Notes: generated by a model not told the origin, from the sequence alone. Positions 45,014 through 55,823 are shown, numbered from the stretch's first letter. The stretch: DNA of 64,000 bases from Gracilaria domingensis (GCA_022539475.1 VCMS01000075.1:62001-126000); one strand, 5' to 3'. Program-made: numbers and translations.

Positions 45014-45965
45014 GTGAGAGACCTTGGCCAAAGGCAGCGAGCAGATTTGAGTTGTACATTTCTAGTGGCTTTGGTTGCTTGCAGATTGGACCGAATGTAG
45101 ATGAATGCGTGGAACCATGAGACCTTTTCGCATGAGATGGGGCAGTTTTGAACTTGGCCTGCAGTTCTTCACGAACAACTTGACGAATTTCCTTAGTCAT
45201 GCTTCCATCAAGAGCCTTCTCAACGCTTTCAGCAACGGATACCATACTGGACGTCATCGTTTCCATATGGCGAACAACATCGAGTTGCAAGCGGCGCTCA
45301 AGAGGCAAGTCCAGTGGAATTCTTCTCTTCTTTGACGGCGGCTCATCAGGTGGTGGCGAACTAGCTCTTACTTCTTCTACTTTGTTTTCATCCTCGTGCG
45401 CTGTTGTCCGAGTTTTTTGCACTCCAATAACCCGGTACTGGCTCTTGGCTTTGTTGTAGTCTTGTTATGTGGGGATCATGTTGTCATCGGGCTGTCCTAA
45501 CGCTTTTGCTAACGTTTTGGACTGAATATCGCGATATATAACTTTTGCTCTAAGTACCTGTGGGTGGATTGTAGGGTCACCTGTCTTCTTGCGTACGTAG
45601 GCAAGCTTATCAAACATGTCTTTCAAGCTGTCGTCGCTTCGAATATGTCGCTCGTTGCGCTTCGCCCACGTATTGAAATCGCGCTGACCTAACTTCCAAT
45701 CTTTAGTAGAGGTTGGATCGATATGAGCCACAACGTCCAAAAGAAAATCTATGTCCTCCTGCCAGTAGTTCCGTGAAGCTGGACGTGAATGTGGATGCAA
45801 ACGTGAGACAGTCTGAGCAAGTCTCATTTGCAGTTGGCGTAGGTGTTTTAAATCTCTTCGAAGGTACGCTAGGATGTGGAAAGTCGGTGGTGAGACAAAG
45901 AACGTATAGCACTGGACGTTTGCATGATGGGAGCGCTCAGAACAGAGACGGCAAGCAAACTCCAT
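44970..45965 (-). pseudogene. Harbinger myb-like second protein, copy 2, one in-frame stop
   Basis: One minus frame from 45965 to 44970 with a TAA at 45465-45467. The N-terminal part has NYWQEDIDFLLDVVAHIDPT, W.LGQRDFN, SDDSLKDMFDKLAYVRKKTG and PQVLRAKVIYRDIQSKTLAK. This is the myb/SANT-like layout I know as DUF6818-like, seen also at 59986-61014. The C-terminal part has PSKKRRIPLDLPLERRLQLD and a charged helix. In Harbinger elements this protein takes the transposase into the nucleus and to the element ends. It overlaps the 3' end of the convergent transposase by about 40 bp. Confidence 0.75.
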
Positions 45966-46125
45966 GGGAAGATGTAAACGAAAAGGCCGTGCGCTTTTTG
46001 TGCATGCTGGTCAGTTTTTATTGCGGTATGTTGTAAACTGTAGTGTACGCGGTTTGTAACCGTGTTGGCTTCTTTGAGGTTGTGTTTCCGTCGCTTTGTC
46101 ACTATAGCTTTTCTCGGCAGACCCC

Positions 46126-46780
46126 ATTCGTTACTTAGCAGACAGCACCTGTCCGGACATCATGTACGCGTCAAATCGTCTAGCCCAACCCATGAATCAA
46201 CCACAACAGCACCACCGACAATCGCTCAAATCACTTCTCAGATACCTGAAGGGAACACGCACCCATGGTCTCTTGTTCAAACACAAAAAACCAGTACCAA
46301 AACATCTGCACCTTTAAGCCTACAGCGACGCCGACTTCGCTAATTCCCAGACCGTTGCGCCATAAGCGGCGATACAAATCTGATCGAGAGCGCACCAGTT
46401 TCATGGGAGTCTCGCAAGCAAAATGTTGTAGCGCTGTCCACAACGGAGGCGGAATATATCGTCGCAACGAACGCTACCAGACACACCAACTGGCTCCGCA
46501 ACCTTTTGGAGTCAGACGGGATGGGCGAAACAGAGCTCACACAAGAGTACATTGACAACCAGTCACCCATGCGCATTGCAGCAAACCAAGCTCCCACAAA
46601 AGGCAGAAAATACATTGACATCCGCCATCACTTTTCGCAACACCATCTGGCACAAAAGCTTATCACCATGATTCATATACCCACCGGGGACATGCCTGCA
46701 GACATGACATGTTGTTTACGAAACCCCTACACGGAGATCGAACCATCAACCCAGAAGACCGTCTCAACATAACCGTCTGT
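46126..46780 (+). pseudogene. Old copia RT end and RNase H (fossil), continued after the insertion
   Basis: Resumes directly after the Harbinger right end with copia RT-connection text (YLADSTCPDIMYASNRLAQP in translation near 46135), YLKGTRTHGLLF, an RNase H core with STTEAEYI around 46440 and a HHLAQKLITMIHIPTGDMPAD segment near 46645. It is interrupted again at 46780 by the inner copia, and the last codons appear right of 53525. Fossil with several breaks. Confidence 0.7.
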
Positions 46781-47126
46781 GTTGGGATGCAAGCTGTGGC
46801 GGGAGAGGGAGCGGGTAGAATTATCAGCCTCCAGCAGGGGAGGCTGATAATTCTAACCGACAGTCTTCCACGCCACGCTTTCAAATGCTACGTGGCGAAA
46901 GCGGGCGTCGCAGAAGTGCAGCCTCTCTCTCCTCGAGAACACCTTTCGTTTCCCTATAAAAGCCGGAGGGAGCAGAGGAGTTTCTCCATCCTCTGGCTCT
47001 CCTCCCATCACCATCTTCCTACTCTAACAACATTGTCCACGCGCTATGTCTTCATCCGCGCAAGCGAGCGAGCGGGAGCGCGTCAGCGAGCGCGTAAGCG
47101 AGCGTAAGCGAGCGTACGTTTCGACA
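46781..47126 (+). repeat. 5' LTR of the inner copia
   Basis: TG...CA ends. Contains a perfect 13-bp stem hairpin (46821-46833 with 46840-46852), a TATAAAA box at 46955-46961 that would start transcription about 30 bases on, and a GCGAGCG-type short tandem array near its end (47060-47115). Confidence 0.9.
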
Positions 47127-47313
47127 TTCGCGAATCACCCTAATGGCGCAACGCATTACAGGTACGCTATAACAAAGTAACATATATTCTTATTCGTTAT
47201 TTATATTACAAACTTCTATCTATTTTGGGCCATCAGATTTCGCGGATCTTGAGATCATTTAGTCGAAAACTGGGTGTCCAACAATCAGATCTACTCAACT
47301 TTAACTTTAAAAT

Positions 47314-48312
47314 TTGAATACCCAAACCTCTGGGAAAGTTGGTAATATAAATAACAGCATTGGCCATTGTGACGCAAAGGAAACTAATTTTTTTTATTTT
47401 TTTTGTGCTACAGTAACCAAACCCCGCCAGCCCCGCCGCAGGACTACCAGGTTCACTACTTCAAACCGTGCTTATTCGGCCCGGATTGAGTTGAACGGGG
47501 TAACCGTGGAGGATATTATAACCCCGGCGCCAAACACCCGTGCAGTACCCGAGGCTAACCATACTAAGTTCCCAAGGATTCTGGCCCCAACCTTGTCGTC
47601 AAACCCCTTCCGCTCCGCCCCGCCACCGACCCCTACGTCGCCACCTCTACCACGTGTGCCACGTCGATCTGCTGCGAATCCCGTTGCCGGAAATTCAACG
47701 GGCACAGCCTCTGCTGGTGGCACTCTACCACGTGTGCCACGCCGACCCGTCGCGAACCCCGCTGTCGGAAACTCGACCGGTACAGCCTCTGCTAGTGCTT
47801 CCGAGCCTAGCGGTGCTCTACCACGTGTTCCACGTCGATCCGTCGCGAACTCCGCCACCAAGCACTCAATGTGTACAGCAACCACTAGAGCCTCTCAGCC
47901 TAGTGTAACACGTGCACAACCGGACACGTCTCACGACAAACACCAAGCAGGATCTTCTTCTGGCACGACAGCCCAAGTCGACACTGGTCATTCCAAACAA
48001 GGCCTTCTAAAGATCCTCTCCGTACAAAAAGACATAGGGCTACGTGACAGAGTTGGCCGTGCCGAGAAGCAGAAATCACGTCTGCGCAGAACTTGCAAAC
48101 TGTGCAACGTGTATGCCAACGGAGCCGCAACGTGGCGCGCGCATCTGGATTCACGTGGACACCGTTACCGCTTGGCAAACAAGAAAAACCCTCCGAAGTG
48201 TATGACTTGCAACAAAACTTTCGAGTCTCACATGCATCTGGAATCCCATCTTGCTGGTCCGGCGCACGAACGCGAGGTGAACAAGAAGAAGGCCCAATCC
48301 ATAATCCTTTAG
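47314..48312 (+). CDS. Extra ORF of the inner copia: Pro/Arg repeats plus two zinc fingers
   Basis: An intact 332-residue frame between the 5' LTR and gag. A long pyrimidine tract ending in CTACAG at about 47413 looks like a splice acceptor, so the true first codon may come from an upstream exon and the protein would begin near VTKPRQPRRRTTRF. The middle has three tandem units starting LPRVPRR, each about 30-40 residues with NSTGTAS or similar. The end (from about residue 261) has two fingers, CKLC-x12-H-x5-H and CMTC-x12-H-x5-H, a spacing like that of U1/JAZ-type RNA-binding fingers. A related gene lies at 54841-55356 on minus. Role unknown; RNA binding or regulation of the element is an inference. 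Confidence 0.7.
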   Translation: MNTQTSGKVGNINNSIGHCDAKETNFFYFFCATVTKPRQPRRRTTRFTTSNRAYSARIELNGVTVEDIITPAPNTRAVPEANHTKFPRILAPTLSSNPFRSAPPPTPTSPPLPRVPRRSAANPVAGNSTGTASAGGTLPRVPRRPVANPAVGNSTGTASASASEPSGALPRVPRRSVANSATKHSMCTATTRASQPSVTRAQPDTSHDKHQAGSSSGTTAQVDTGHSKQGLLKILSVQKDIGLRDRVGRAEKQKSRLRRTCKLCNVYANGAATWRAHLDSRGHRYRLANKKNPPKCMTCNKTFESHMHLESHLAGPAHEREVNKKKAQSIIL

Positions 48313-48416
48313 TCATTTCTCGAGAATAGTTCCATAAAAGACCCCAACAGCTAGTGGTTTACTATTTTTACTTTAGTTCTTTTTTATTTTTTGCTTCTAG
48401 TTTACAAATTATTATT

Positions 48417-50012
48417 ATGAGTACCCCTGCAGGACATCCGCCTGCCGAGAACCATCCTGCCGCCTACCCCGCTCCGCAGGCTTCCTCTCACCCACTCGTT
48501 GTACAAGTCTTCGCGACTAACATCCGCCAACACAATTCCGCGCAAAAACGCTTCGTAGACACCATCCGTTTCTACGACTCCATGCATGCAGACTCTTTTG
48601 GCCACGATTCCTGCAAAGTTTCCGTGAACACTACCCACCCTCCCTTTTCTTCGACATGAACCTCGCTACTAATTTTGCCCTCATGCGTTTGCTTCGGGAA
48701 TACCTCCGCTTAGTCAGAAGGATCCTCGCACAGAACCACGAAACGGGTTCCATCCTAGCTAATCTTGCCGTGAATCTCTACCCAATCAATTTAATCGAGG
48801 ACTGCATGTCCCGAATTGACTATATCCGAGAGCTCTTCGAAAACCCGGGATCTGATTCTACCGCTCGACAGTCAACCCCGACTACGACCCGCATTCGTAA
48901 CTTTCAGCAGGCCGGCGGATTCTCCGAGGCCTCTCCATTCCGACAACAGGATCAGCGGACCAACGATTTTGACATGAACCGAGCTCTGAATCAGATCTCG
49001 TATCGTTTTAAGCAAGACTCATCGAAGTTCTCGGGCGCACTTAGTCAATGCTGGCACGAATAACAGGACGAATTTACTGCCACCGCACTGGAAAAATGGA
49101 ATCCCGGAATCTCACTGGTTACGACTAATGCCCCACCTCCTGAGTGGCAAAGCCAAGAGGTACTTCCTGTCACACATCCTGCCTCACTGTGAGACGTTCG
49201 CCGAAGGGCGCAACAAAATGAGTAATATATATGACTCCGTCAGCAGGCAGAAGCGAGCCGAAAACCTCGTGAGCACACTCCGTCTAGAAGCATTTCTCAA
49301 GGGCACAACCAACTTGGCCGAGGCCCTCTTCAAACTGGACGAGCAGATCTCCACACTCGCCCCCCAGGGCCCAAGCTACATCCGATCGAGTCATCACAAA
49401 ATTAAGTATCTCCGCCAAACTGTAGTAGGACACGCGTTTGCCCGAGAGGCCATCCAGCGTTTGGACTCCGAGAACCTCCACTACCAGGAGTTCTTGACGC
49501 AACTCGACTCGGCCGCTCAGCTCCGAACAGAAGAAAAGGACCACTCGGCTTCGGTCAGCACGTCCGCCAACGTGTTCTTGACCCAGTACGGCCGCCGTCC
49601 ACAACACTTCGGAAAGAATCGGACCCCTCGTCACAATTACTCCTGCTTTAATTGTGGCAAACCGGGTCACACAGCTCGACACTGCCGTCTTCCCCGAAAT
49701 ATCAAAGAAATTGCCGCCCGTAGAGTGCGCTTCCTGCAGAAAAAGAAGTATGGAAACAATGAGGTTCCCGCCCTTAAACGCGTCCTCTACGAGATAAGCG
49801 AGCAACTCGAAGCTCCCTCGGACTCGGATTCCGAAGACGTCGACGATTTTTACAATTCCAGCTCAGAGACCCCGACAAAGGACTCTGAAAAATCGGACCC
49901 CCCTAATTCGAAAGACGACACGGACCATTCCCTCGAGGGCTTCTATGAATCGGTCAACCTGCACGCGCTTGAAAACACCCTGGATTTTTCCAACGGGACT
50001 CTCTCGTCTTAA
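48417..50012 (+). pseudogene. Gag region of the inner copia (fossil)
   Basis: Begins at ATG 48417, just after a pyrimidine tract ending CTTCTAG at about 48401 that resembles a splice acceptor. The N-terminus, MSTPAGHPPAENHPAAYPAP, is Pro/Ala-rich. The main part at 49128-50012 has the copia gag helices and the nucleocapsid knuckle CFNCGKPGHTARHC near 49644-49690, followed by an acidic tail (SDSDSEDVDDFYNSSSE). Fossil with a few breaks. Confidence 0.75.
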
Positions 50013-50029
50013 ATGAGAGGGTTCTGAAT

Positions 50030-53000
50030 AAAAACCCGAAGGTAGTCAGCAAGATAGCAGGTAGTCGTAGAAATCCCAAAAAAGATCCCCTTTATGTAGT
50101 AGATTTACTCCCATGTAACGTCTCCGAGGTCAAAATACATGACGAAACCCACCACTTCCTTGGAGCTTGCCTTGAAACTGGCGCTCAGCGAACGGTTATT
50201 GGCCTACGCCAGGCCAAAGCCTACTGTAAATCAGTCGGTATCAAATTCAAACCTCACCAATCCCGGCTTCGCTACCGTCCTGGCAAATCCAACTTTCGAC
50301 CACTGGGACAAATCCCCATCAGAATCCATGCTCTCGAAGGCCGCATAATCAAGTTCACAGTCGATGTCATCGACGTGGACATTCCCCTTCTATTCGGCCT
50401 CGACGTCCTTGATCACAACCAGATCTATGTCAACAACCTCTCCAACCAACTGGTCTGTACCAGAGGTTGGACGATCCCAATCAAGCGACAATTCGACCAT
50501 CTCTACCCGGATTGGACAGATTATATCGACATCAGCTTCAGGAAGGCAGAACTTTGCAAATTGCATCTGCATTTCTATCACCCCTCTTCAGGGAAGCTGT
50601 TCAACTTGATCAAGAAGACTCCGCCGAACGAAGCCTCTCCGGAAACAAAGAAGCTTCTGGAATGGGTAACGACGGCCTGCGCAACTTGGCAGCACTTTTC
50701 ACCACAACCCATGAGATTTCAAGTGTCTTTCCTCGATGGAATCGTCTTTAATCCTGAAATATCGCTAGATCTCATGTTTATTGACAATCAGCCGATTTTG
50801 CATGTAGTGGATCTCCCTACCCACTTCAGTGCAGCCGTCTTTGTTACAGGGCAATCCCTGGACGACATCTGGGAAGCATCTCCAATGCTGGGCAACTGTT
50901 TACACCGGTTTCGCAGACATTATGAGATGTGACCACGGATCAGTCTTCACCTCTCCAAGATGAGAAACCCTCATGAGAGAGGGCGGTATACAGTATAAAC
51001 TCAGCGGCGTTGAGACTCATGACTCCCTCGGCCCTGGTGAGCGTTACCACGCCACTCTCCGACGCATCTTCCGTAAGATTCGTCACGATCGACCATCAGT
51101 AACCCCCAGACTCGGCCTCCAACTCGCAATAAAGGCCATGAACGACACGATGAACCCCGAGGATCTAGTACCCCCTTTACTCGTCTTTGGCGTTCTTCCT
51201 CGCCTACCTGGAGTGGCATTTGAAATAGTTGACCAACACGCACGGATGCAATCCCTCATGATAGCTAGCCACGAAATGGAACAAATCTCTAATGAATTAA
51301 GGCTTCGTAGAGCCTTAAAGAAGAAACTACCCCATGCTGTCCACACCAATCTCTCTGTTGGACAGAAAATACTTGTCTTCCGTGAAGATTCCACCCCGCC
51401 TTGGAACGGTCCTTACGAGATCAAACGGATCGAGGACAAGCAAGTCTTCATTGAACGCAATGGCACCCTAGTTCAGCACAATATCTCCCTAGTTAAGCCC
51501 TATGTGCAGGACCAGGAGCCGCAAGAAGAACCCCCTACATCTTACCTTGACCTCCTTCACACGTTCTTCAATGACTTCTCAGACAAAAACGATGCCTCTG
51601 GGACCGAGTGCCCCACTCATTTCACAGACATATTTAAACCAAACGACCCCCGCCGGTTTCTTTCACAGTTTGACGAAGCACGGCGCAAAGAAGTTGACGG
51701 TTTAACGAAGCGTGAAGTCTGGAGGGTCGTCAAAACCGAAACAATTTCTCCCGGGGCCAACATCCTTGTCGGACGCTTTGCACTCTCCATCAAGAATGTC
51801 GGACACCAGAAGAGTTATACAAGGCTAGGTTTACTGCCCAAGGTCACAGGGACAAAGACAAGAGTGTTCTTGTACACAACTCCACCACAGTCCGCAAAAG
51901 CTCCATCCGAACCATCCTAAGTCTTGCCGCCACCTACGGAATCCGAATCTGGAGCCACGATGTAAGTCAAGCTTACTTACAAAGTAGCGACACTCTCTAA
52001 CGAGACGTTTATTTGAAACCATCCCGGGACTTCAAGCTACCTCCCGATGTAGCCTTGAAACTACTCAAACCTCTCTATGGACTACCAGATTCCGGCGACC
52101 ATCGGAACAAGACTATGTTGGATCACCTCCGAAACGACCTAGATATGTGTCAAGCCAAGTCCGATATCTCATTCTTTTACAAGACAGACCACAACGCCCT
52201 TTCAGGTATGACCGGAACTCACGTCGACGACTCTTTGCTCTCCGGCAGCCCTCAGTTCTTGGAACTCACCGACAAATCCCTTGAACGCTTTGAATCTCGT
52301 GCCGGCGAATTCGACAATTCGGATTCTCAGGGCTGAATATCAAAACAATTGACAAGGAATTTACAATTGATCAGACGGATTATATATATTCAGAACCCTG
52401 AACTTTTATCAGACTTCAACTACGGCACATTCCGATCTATGAGAGCAAAACTTGCATGGCTTTGCAACTCACGATCGGATATCTGTTTCAGGGTGAACCG
52501 ACTCACACAAATCACCGAAAATAAGTTTACAACCGATCCTCAGAACTACTCAAAAATCGTCAACAAGACAATCAATTTTCTGAAACATTCAAACCATCGC
52601 ATGCTGAAATTTCGAAAACTAGATTTAGATAGTTTATGTTTACGGGTATATTCAGACTATTCTTTTGCTAACAATGGAGATCTCACTTCACAACTCGGTT
52701 ATATTGTTCTCTTAGCAGACAAGTATAACAATTGCAACGTCCTAAATTACGCCAGTTACAAAAGTCGCAGAGTTATTCGCAGTGTTTTAGGAGGAGAAGT
52801 GTATGCATTTGCGGACGCATTAGACTACGCCTACTCTATGAAGAAGGACCTAGACGAGATGCTCGGTCGACAAATTGACATACGCTTGTTTACGGACTCT
52901 AAGAGTATTTTTGATGTCATAACTAAGTCTTCTACCACCGCAGAGAAACGACTTATGATCGACATTGCCGCTGTTCGACAAGGCTATAAATCGCAATGCA

Positions 53001-53146
53001 TATGCGATGTGGTTTTTCTTAAGTATGAGTTCAACCCGGGCGACAGCTTCACCAAACTGGTCTCTAACGCCGTTTTGGAACGCCTTCTGGATTTCAACCG
53101 AATCGAACATCCAACTGCTCAATGGATCGTTCGCAATAACAAATAG
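50030..53146 (+). pseudogene. Pol region of the inner copia: protease area, integrase, RT, RNase H (fossil)
   Basis: 50139-50930 covers the protease area and the start of the integrase (LMFIDNQPILHVVDLPTHFS). 50973-51920 gives the rest of the integrase (YHATLRRIFRKIRHDRPSV) and its tail (PPWNGPYEIKRI), then the lead into RT. 52013-52336 has PLYGLPDSGDHRNKTMLDHL and THVDDSLLSG, the RT core with VDD. 52349-53146 is RNase H (SDYSFANNGDLTSQLGY, LFTDSKSIFDVITKSS). Order and content are complete for Ty1/copia. Fossil with several breaks. Confidence 0.8.
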
Positions 53147-53178
53147 AGAATGTAGTACGATATAAGAAAAATATCGAG

Positions 53179-53524
53179 TGTTGGAATGCAAGCTGTGGCG
53201 GGAGAGGGAGCGGGTAGAATTATCAGCCTCCAGCAGGGGAGGCTGATAATTCGAACCGACAGTCTGCCACGCCACGCTTTCAAATGCTACGTGGCGAAAG
53301 CGGGCGTCGCAGAAGTGCAGCCTCTCTCTCCTCGAGAATGCCTTTCGTTTCCCTATAGAAGCCGGAGGGAGCAGAAAAGTTTTTCTCACCTCTGTTCTCC
53401 TCTCATCACCATCTTCCCACTCTTACAACATTGCCCACCCGTTACGTCCTCATCCGTGCAAGCGAGCGAGGGCGAGCGCGTCAGCGAGCGCGTAAGCGAG
53501 CGCAAGCGAGCGTACGTTACGACA
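53179..53524 (+). repeat. 3' LTR of the inner copia
   Basis: Same length and ends as the 5' LTR, with the same hairpin and GCGAGCG-type array, followed by GTCTG. Confidence 0.9.
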
Positions 53525-53529
53525 GTCTG

Positions 53530-54840
53530 CCCCATTGGAAATGTGCACCAGCCACTGGGGACTGTCAAACAGCCCTTCACCTTTTGCTGATGCACATTTC
53601 TCAAATGACAATCAGAATCAGCGCTTTGAGAAGTAAAATTCTCAAAGTAAAAGACGCAAAGATCCTCTATAAATTATATATTGATACATAATTATTTTTC
53701 TTTAAGCGTTCTATCAGCCAAAACAACTTCTTTATTTTTTGTATTAGTCTTCATATAATTAGTATATAAAGAAGCTTTTGTTTCGCGAGTGTACAAAATT
53801 TAACTCGTTTTTATATTCTTATGTAGCATCAAGCAATTCGTTAACATATAATACAATTTAGTTAAATATTGTTCGTGCTCTGGAACCGAGTCTGTTGGTT
53901 ATAGGAGCTACTTCGGAACTCTGACAGACCTGATAGTCTGGCAGTGACACGTGAGAATTATTGAAAGATATATAGAGTGTTTGTGAAAAGTACCCCCTAC
54001 GAAGCGGATGATTTAATGAAGAATCAATGCTTTGACTCCTTAGCTTTGAAATAGATATTTCTAACTTAAAAATAAAAAACAAAAGTTTTCGAACTCAACA
54101 TGAAATATTACGAAACAGAACCTATACACATATTTGAATTAAAATGTTGTACTGTAACAAATAAAGATGGAGAGAGGTAATAAAGAAAAACAATACAAAG
54201 CAGAGCAGTGTTTTTATGGCTGTTTTTAAACTTTATTTAGTGATACCTAAATATTTGGAGGTAATACTAGAAGAACCATCTACATTTGCCTTGTACAGAA
54301 CCTTTCTTTTTGGATATCATTTAAGATATAGTTCCCAAATGTTTGCGTGAAAGGAATTTTTTTCATCAAAAGCTCATTTGTTGGAATGGCAGTGATCGAA
54401 TCACAGCAATATTTCGAAAAAGGCGTTAAATGCGCCGTGTGAAACGGCGCATATTTATAAATAATTTTATTAGAATATGACTGATACTTTGAAGAAAAAG
54501 AGATCATTCTATGTATAAGCGCACACTTTTTGTCAGTGTACCTGAAAACGCCATTTTGGTGATGGCGTCGGCGGTTACAGCCAAAGGGGGCAAAAGCGAT
54601 AAAAATAAAGTTTGCTCTCGTAGAGTACCAGTCCAATCGGACGAAGAAGCACTAGCCAAATATAAGCTTACGTAGATAGAGCACGGCAGAAGCCAAACAA
54701 CAAAAGCACGAACACAAGAACAGAGGAGGGATACCAAACGATAGACAAAAAGATAAAGAAGAACAAACAAGGATAACATATGTAATGAGATATGAATAGA
54801 AATGTGTCACAACTGGACAATGAAAAGAGAGACCTGTGCT
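53530..54840. other. End of the old copia pol, then AT-rich stretch
   Basis: The first 60 bases finish the outer copia coding region (PIGNVHQPLG in translation). From 53590 to 54840 the sequence is AT-rich, with no protein-like frame; the minus frames at 54280-54779 are Phe/Leu/Ser-rich and look accidental. Direction and origin unclear. Confidence 0.4.
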
Positions 54841-55356
54841 CTAAAATATAGTATTGTTCTTCTTTCTAAGTTTCGCACGATGATGGCGGCTCCTGTAGTG
54901 GACGCGCAGATCGTGGGCTTTAAAGAACCGGATGTCGAAAGCCTTGCAGTGAATGTCTAGCTCGGTATAGTTTGCATGGCGCAAAGCTTTGCGGTGACGA
55001 CGGCCGGCTTGATGGACTTCAAGCTGACGCTGGCTCTGGACCTTGATGTCACAGACACGACAGCATTTGAAGATTCGCTTACGGGGCAGAGGGTTACGAC
55101 GGCGCTTCTCCTTCTGAGTGGCTACGCGAAAGATATGGCGCTCGCGTGGCCCGTCAAGAGGCTGCACAGCCGACTTCTTTATCTGCGGAACGGGATCGGG
55201 GACTTCTTCTAGACGCTCGTCCGGGTCAACCACGGACGAGTACTCGCTGGATGAAACGAAAGACCTTTGCACTTGATGTGAAACAAACAAGAAGTTAGTA
55301 GTCACACAAAATGCCAAGAGAGCAGCTGAGAACAACTTACTCTTAAACGATTGCAT
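54841..55356 (-). CDS. Zinc-finger protein related to the extra ORF of the inner copia, with a short intron
   Basis: Start ATG 55356. A GTAAGT donor at 55340-55335 (minus), a perfect TACTAAC-type branch site, a pyrimidine-rich tract and a CAAG acceptor at about 55272 define a 69-bp intron. Its length is a multiple of three, so both spliced and unspliced frames stay open. The hydrophobic stretch SKLFSAALLAFCVTTNFLFV is intron-coded and need not be a membrane anchor. After a Glu/Asp/Pro-rich part, a basic segment leads to CRVC-x12-H-x5-H and a weaker second finger (KAHDLRVHYRSRHH). Layout and order match the 47314-48312 protein (basic patch, then two fingers at the very end). It lies antisense within the right part of the old copia. 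It may be a captured host gene or a gene of another element. Confidence 0.6.
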   Translation of the reverse strand: MQSFKSKLFSAALLAFCVTTNFLFVSHQVQRSFVSSSEYSSVVDPDERLEEVPDPVPQIKKSAVQPLDGPRERHIFRVATQKEKRRRNPLPRKRIFKCCRVCDIKVQSQRQLEVHQAGRRHRKALRHANYTELDIHCKAFDIRFFKAHDLRVHYRSRHHRAKLRKKNNTIF

Positions 55357-55553
55357 CAGGGCTATAGGTTAATGGGAACGTTACGCCGTATCACACAGTG
55401 GGTCTAGCAACAACAGGTGCAAAGCAACACTATGTGAGGAACGGAATCGCAACACGAAAGAACCGGTGAAACCAGAGTCCAAGGCCGAGACAGAGACAAG
55501 GGAACAGATGCAGGCGGAGAAGGCCCACACAACGACGAAAGAACGGAGAGTAG

Positions 55554-55823
55554 TGTCATATACTCCTGACAGCGGCTACTGCCATCACATCTACACCGGA
55601 TATGTAGCCTAGTGGTTTTTGGGTGATCACAGGTTATGGGCCCAGGTACTGAGGTCGCAGGTTCGAGTCCTGCCAGTGCACGCTTCAGCGCATCTTTATA
55701 TCAGCTCCAATCACGGCCCACGTGGAGTGCCGGAGTGATGGGGAGTGTGATATACACCTGACAGCGGCTACTGCCATCACATCTACAACGGATATGTAGC
55801 CTAGTGGTTTTTGGGTGATCACA
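55554..55823 (+). mobile_element. TRIM: 270-bp LTR retrotransposon in miniature
   Basis: Two 78-bp LTRs, 55554-55631 and 55746-55823, both TG...CA (TGT..ATATAC..CCTGACAGC to TGATCACA) and differing at three positions. Flanked by AGTAG on both sides (55549-55553 and 55824-55828). Directly after the first LTR is GGTTATGGGCCCAG, 14 bases complementary to the initiator tRNA-Met anticodon arm, the half-tRNA primer site of copia elements. A purine stretch (gatggggag) precedes the second LTR. The 114-bp interior has no coding capacity and includes ggttcgagtcc, a tRNA B-box match. Whole in structure, and must borrow proteins from a copia element. Young by LTR identity (about 96 percent). Confidence 0.85.

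Larger units (their letters stand above)
43600..46125 (+). mobile_element. PIF/Harbinger element, copy 2
   Basis: Terminal inverted repeats ggggtctgccaagaaagg (43600-43617) and the inverse of ggggtctgccgagaaaag (46108-46125), flanked by ATT on both sides (43597-43599, 46126-46128). Length 2526 bp. Two convergent genes: a DDE transposase on plus and a myb-like protein on minus. It sits inside the RT-coding part of the old copia element and so is younger than that insertion. The ends differ from copies 1 and 3, which use gggtacatcc, so this is a separate subfamily. Confidence 0.85.
46781..53524 (+). mobile_element. Inner Ty1/copia element with an extra zinc-finger ORF
   Basis: Two 346-bp LTRs, both starting TGTTGG and ending CGACA, flanked by the 5-bp duplication GTCTG (46776-46780 and 53525-53529). 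Order: extra ORF with two C2H2 fingers, gag with a CCHC knuckle, integrase, RT, RNase H, the Ty1/copia order. The RNase H text (SVLGGEVYAFADALDYAYSM) belongs to the lineage known from fungi, oomycetes and algae, unlike the outer copia, which has the plant/animal-like STTEAEYI type. The LTRs look about 92-93 percent identical by eye, so it is moderately old. Complete in structure but broken, with several breaks in gag and pol. Confidence 0.9.

Noticed and set aside
55272-55340. N-terminal membrane anchor of the 54841-55356 protein.
   Set aside because: The hydrophobic stretch lies between strong splice signals in a 69-bp intron, so it is probably not translated.
55599-55680. A tRNA gene suggested by good A and B boxes and a perfect T stem.
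   Set aside because: No acceptor stem pairs at the expected distance, and the A box lies inside an LTR repeated at 55798. The TRIM explanation has duplications and a primer site.
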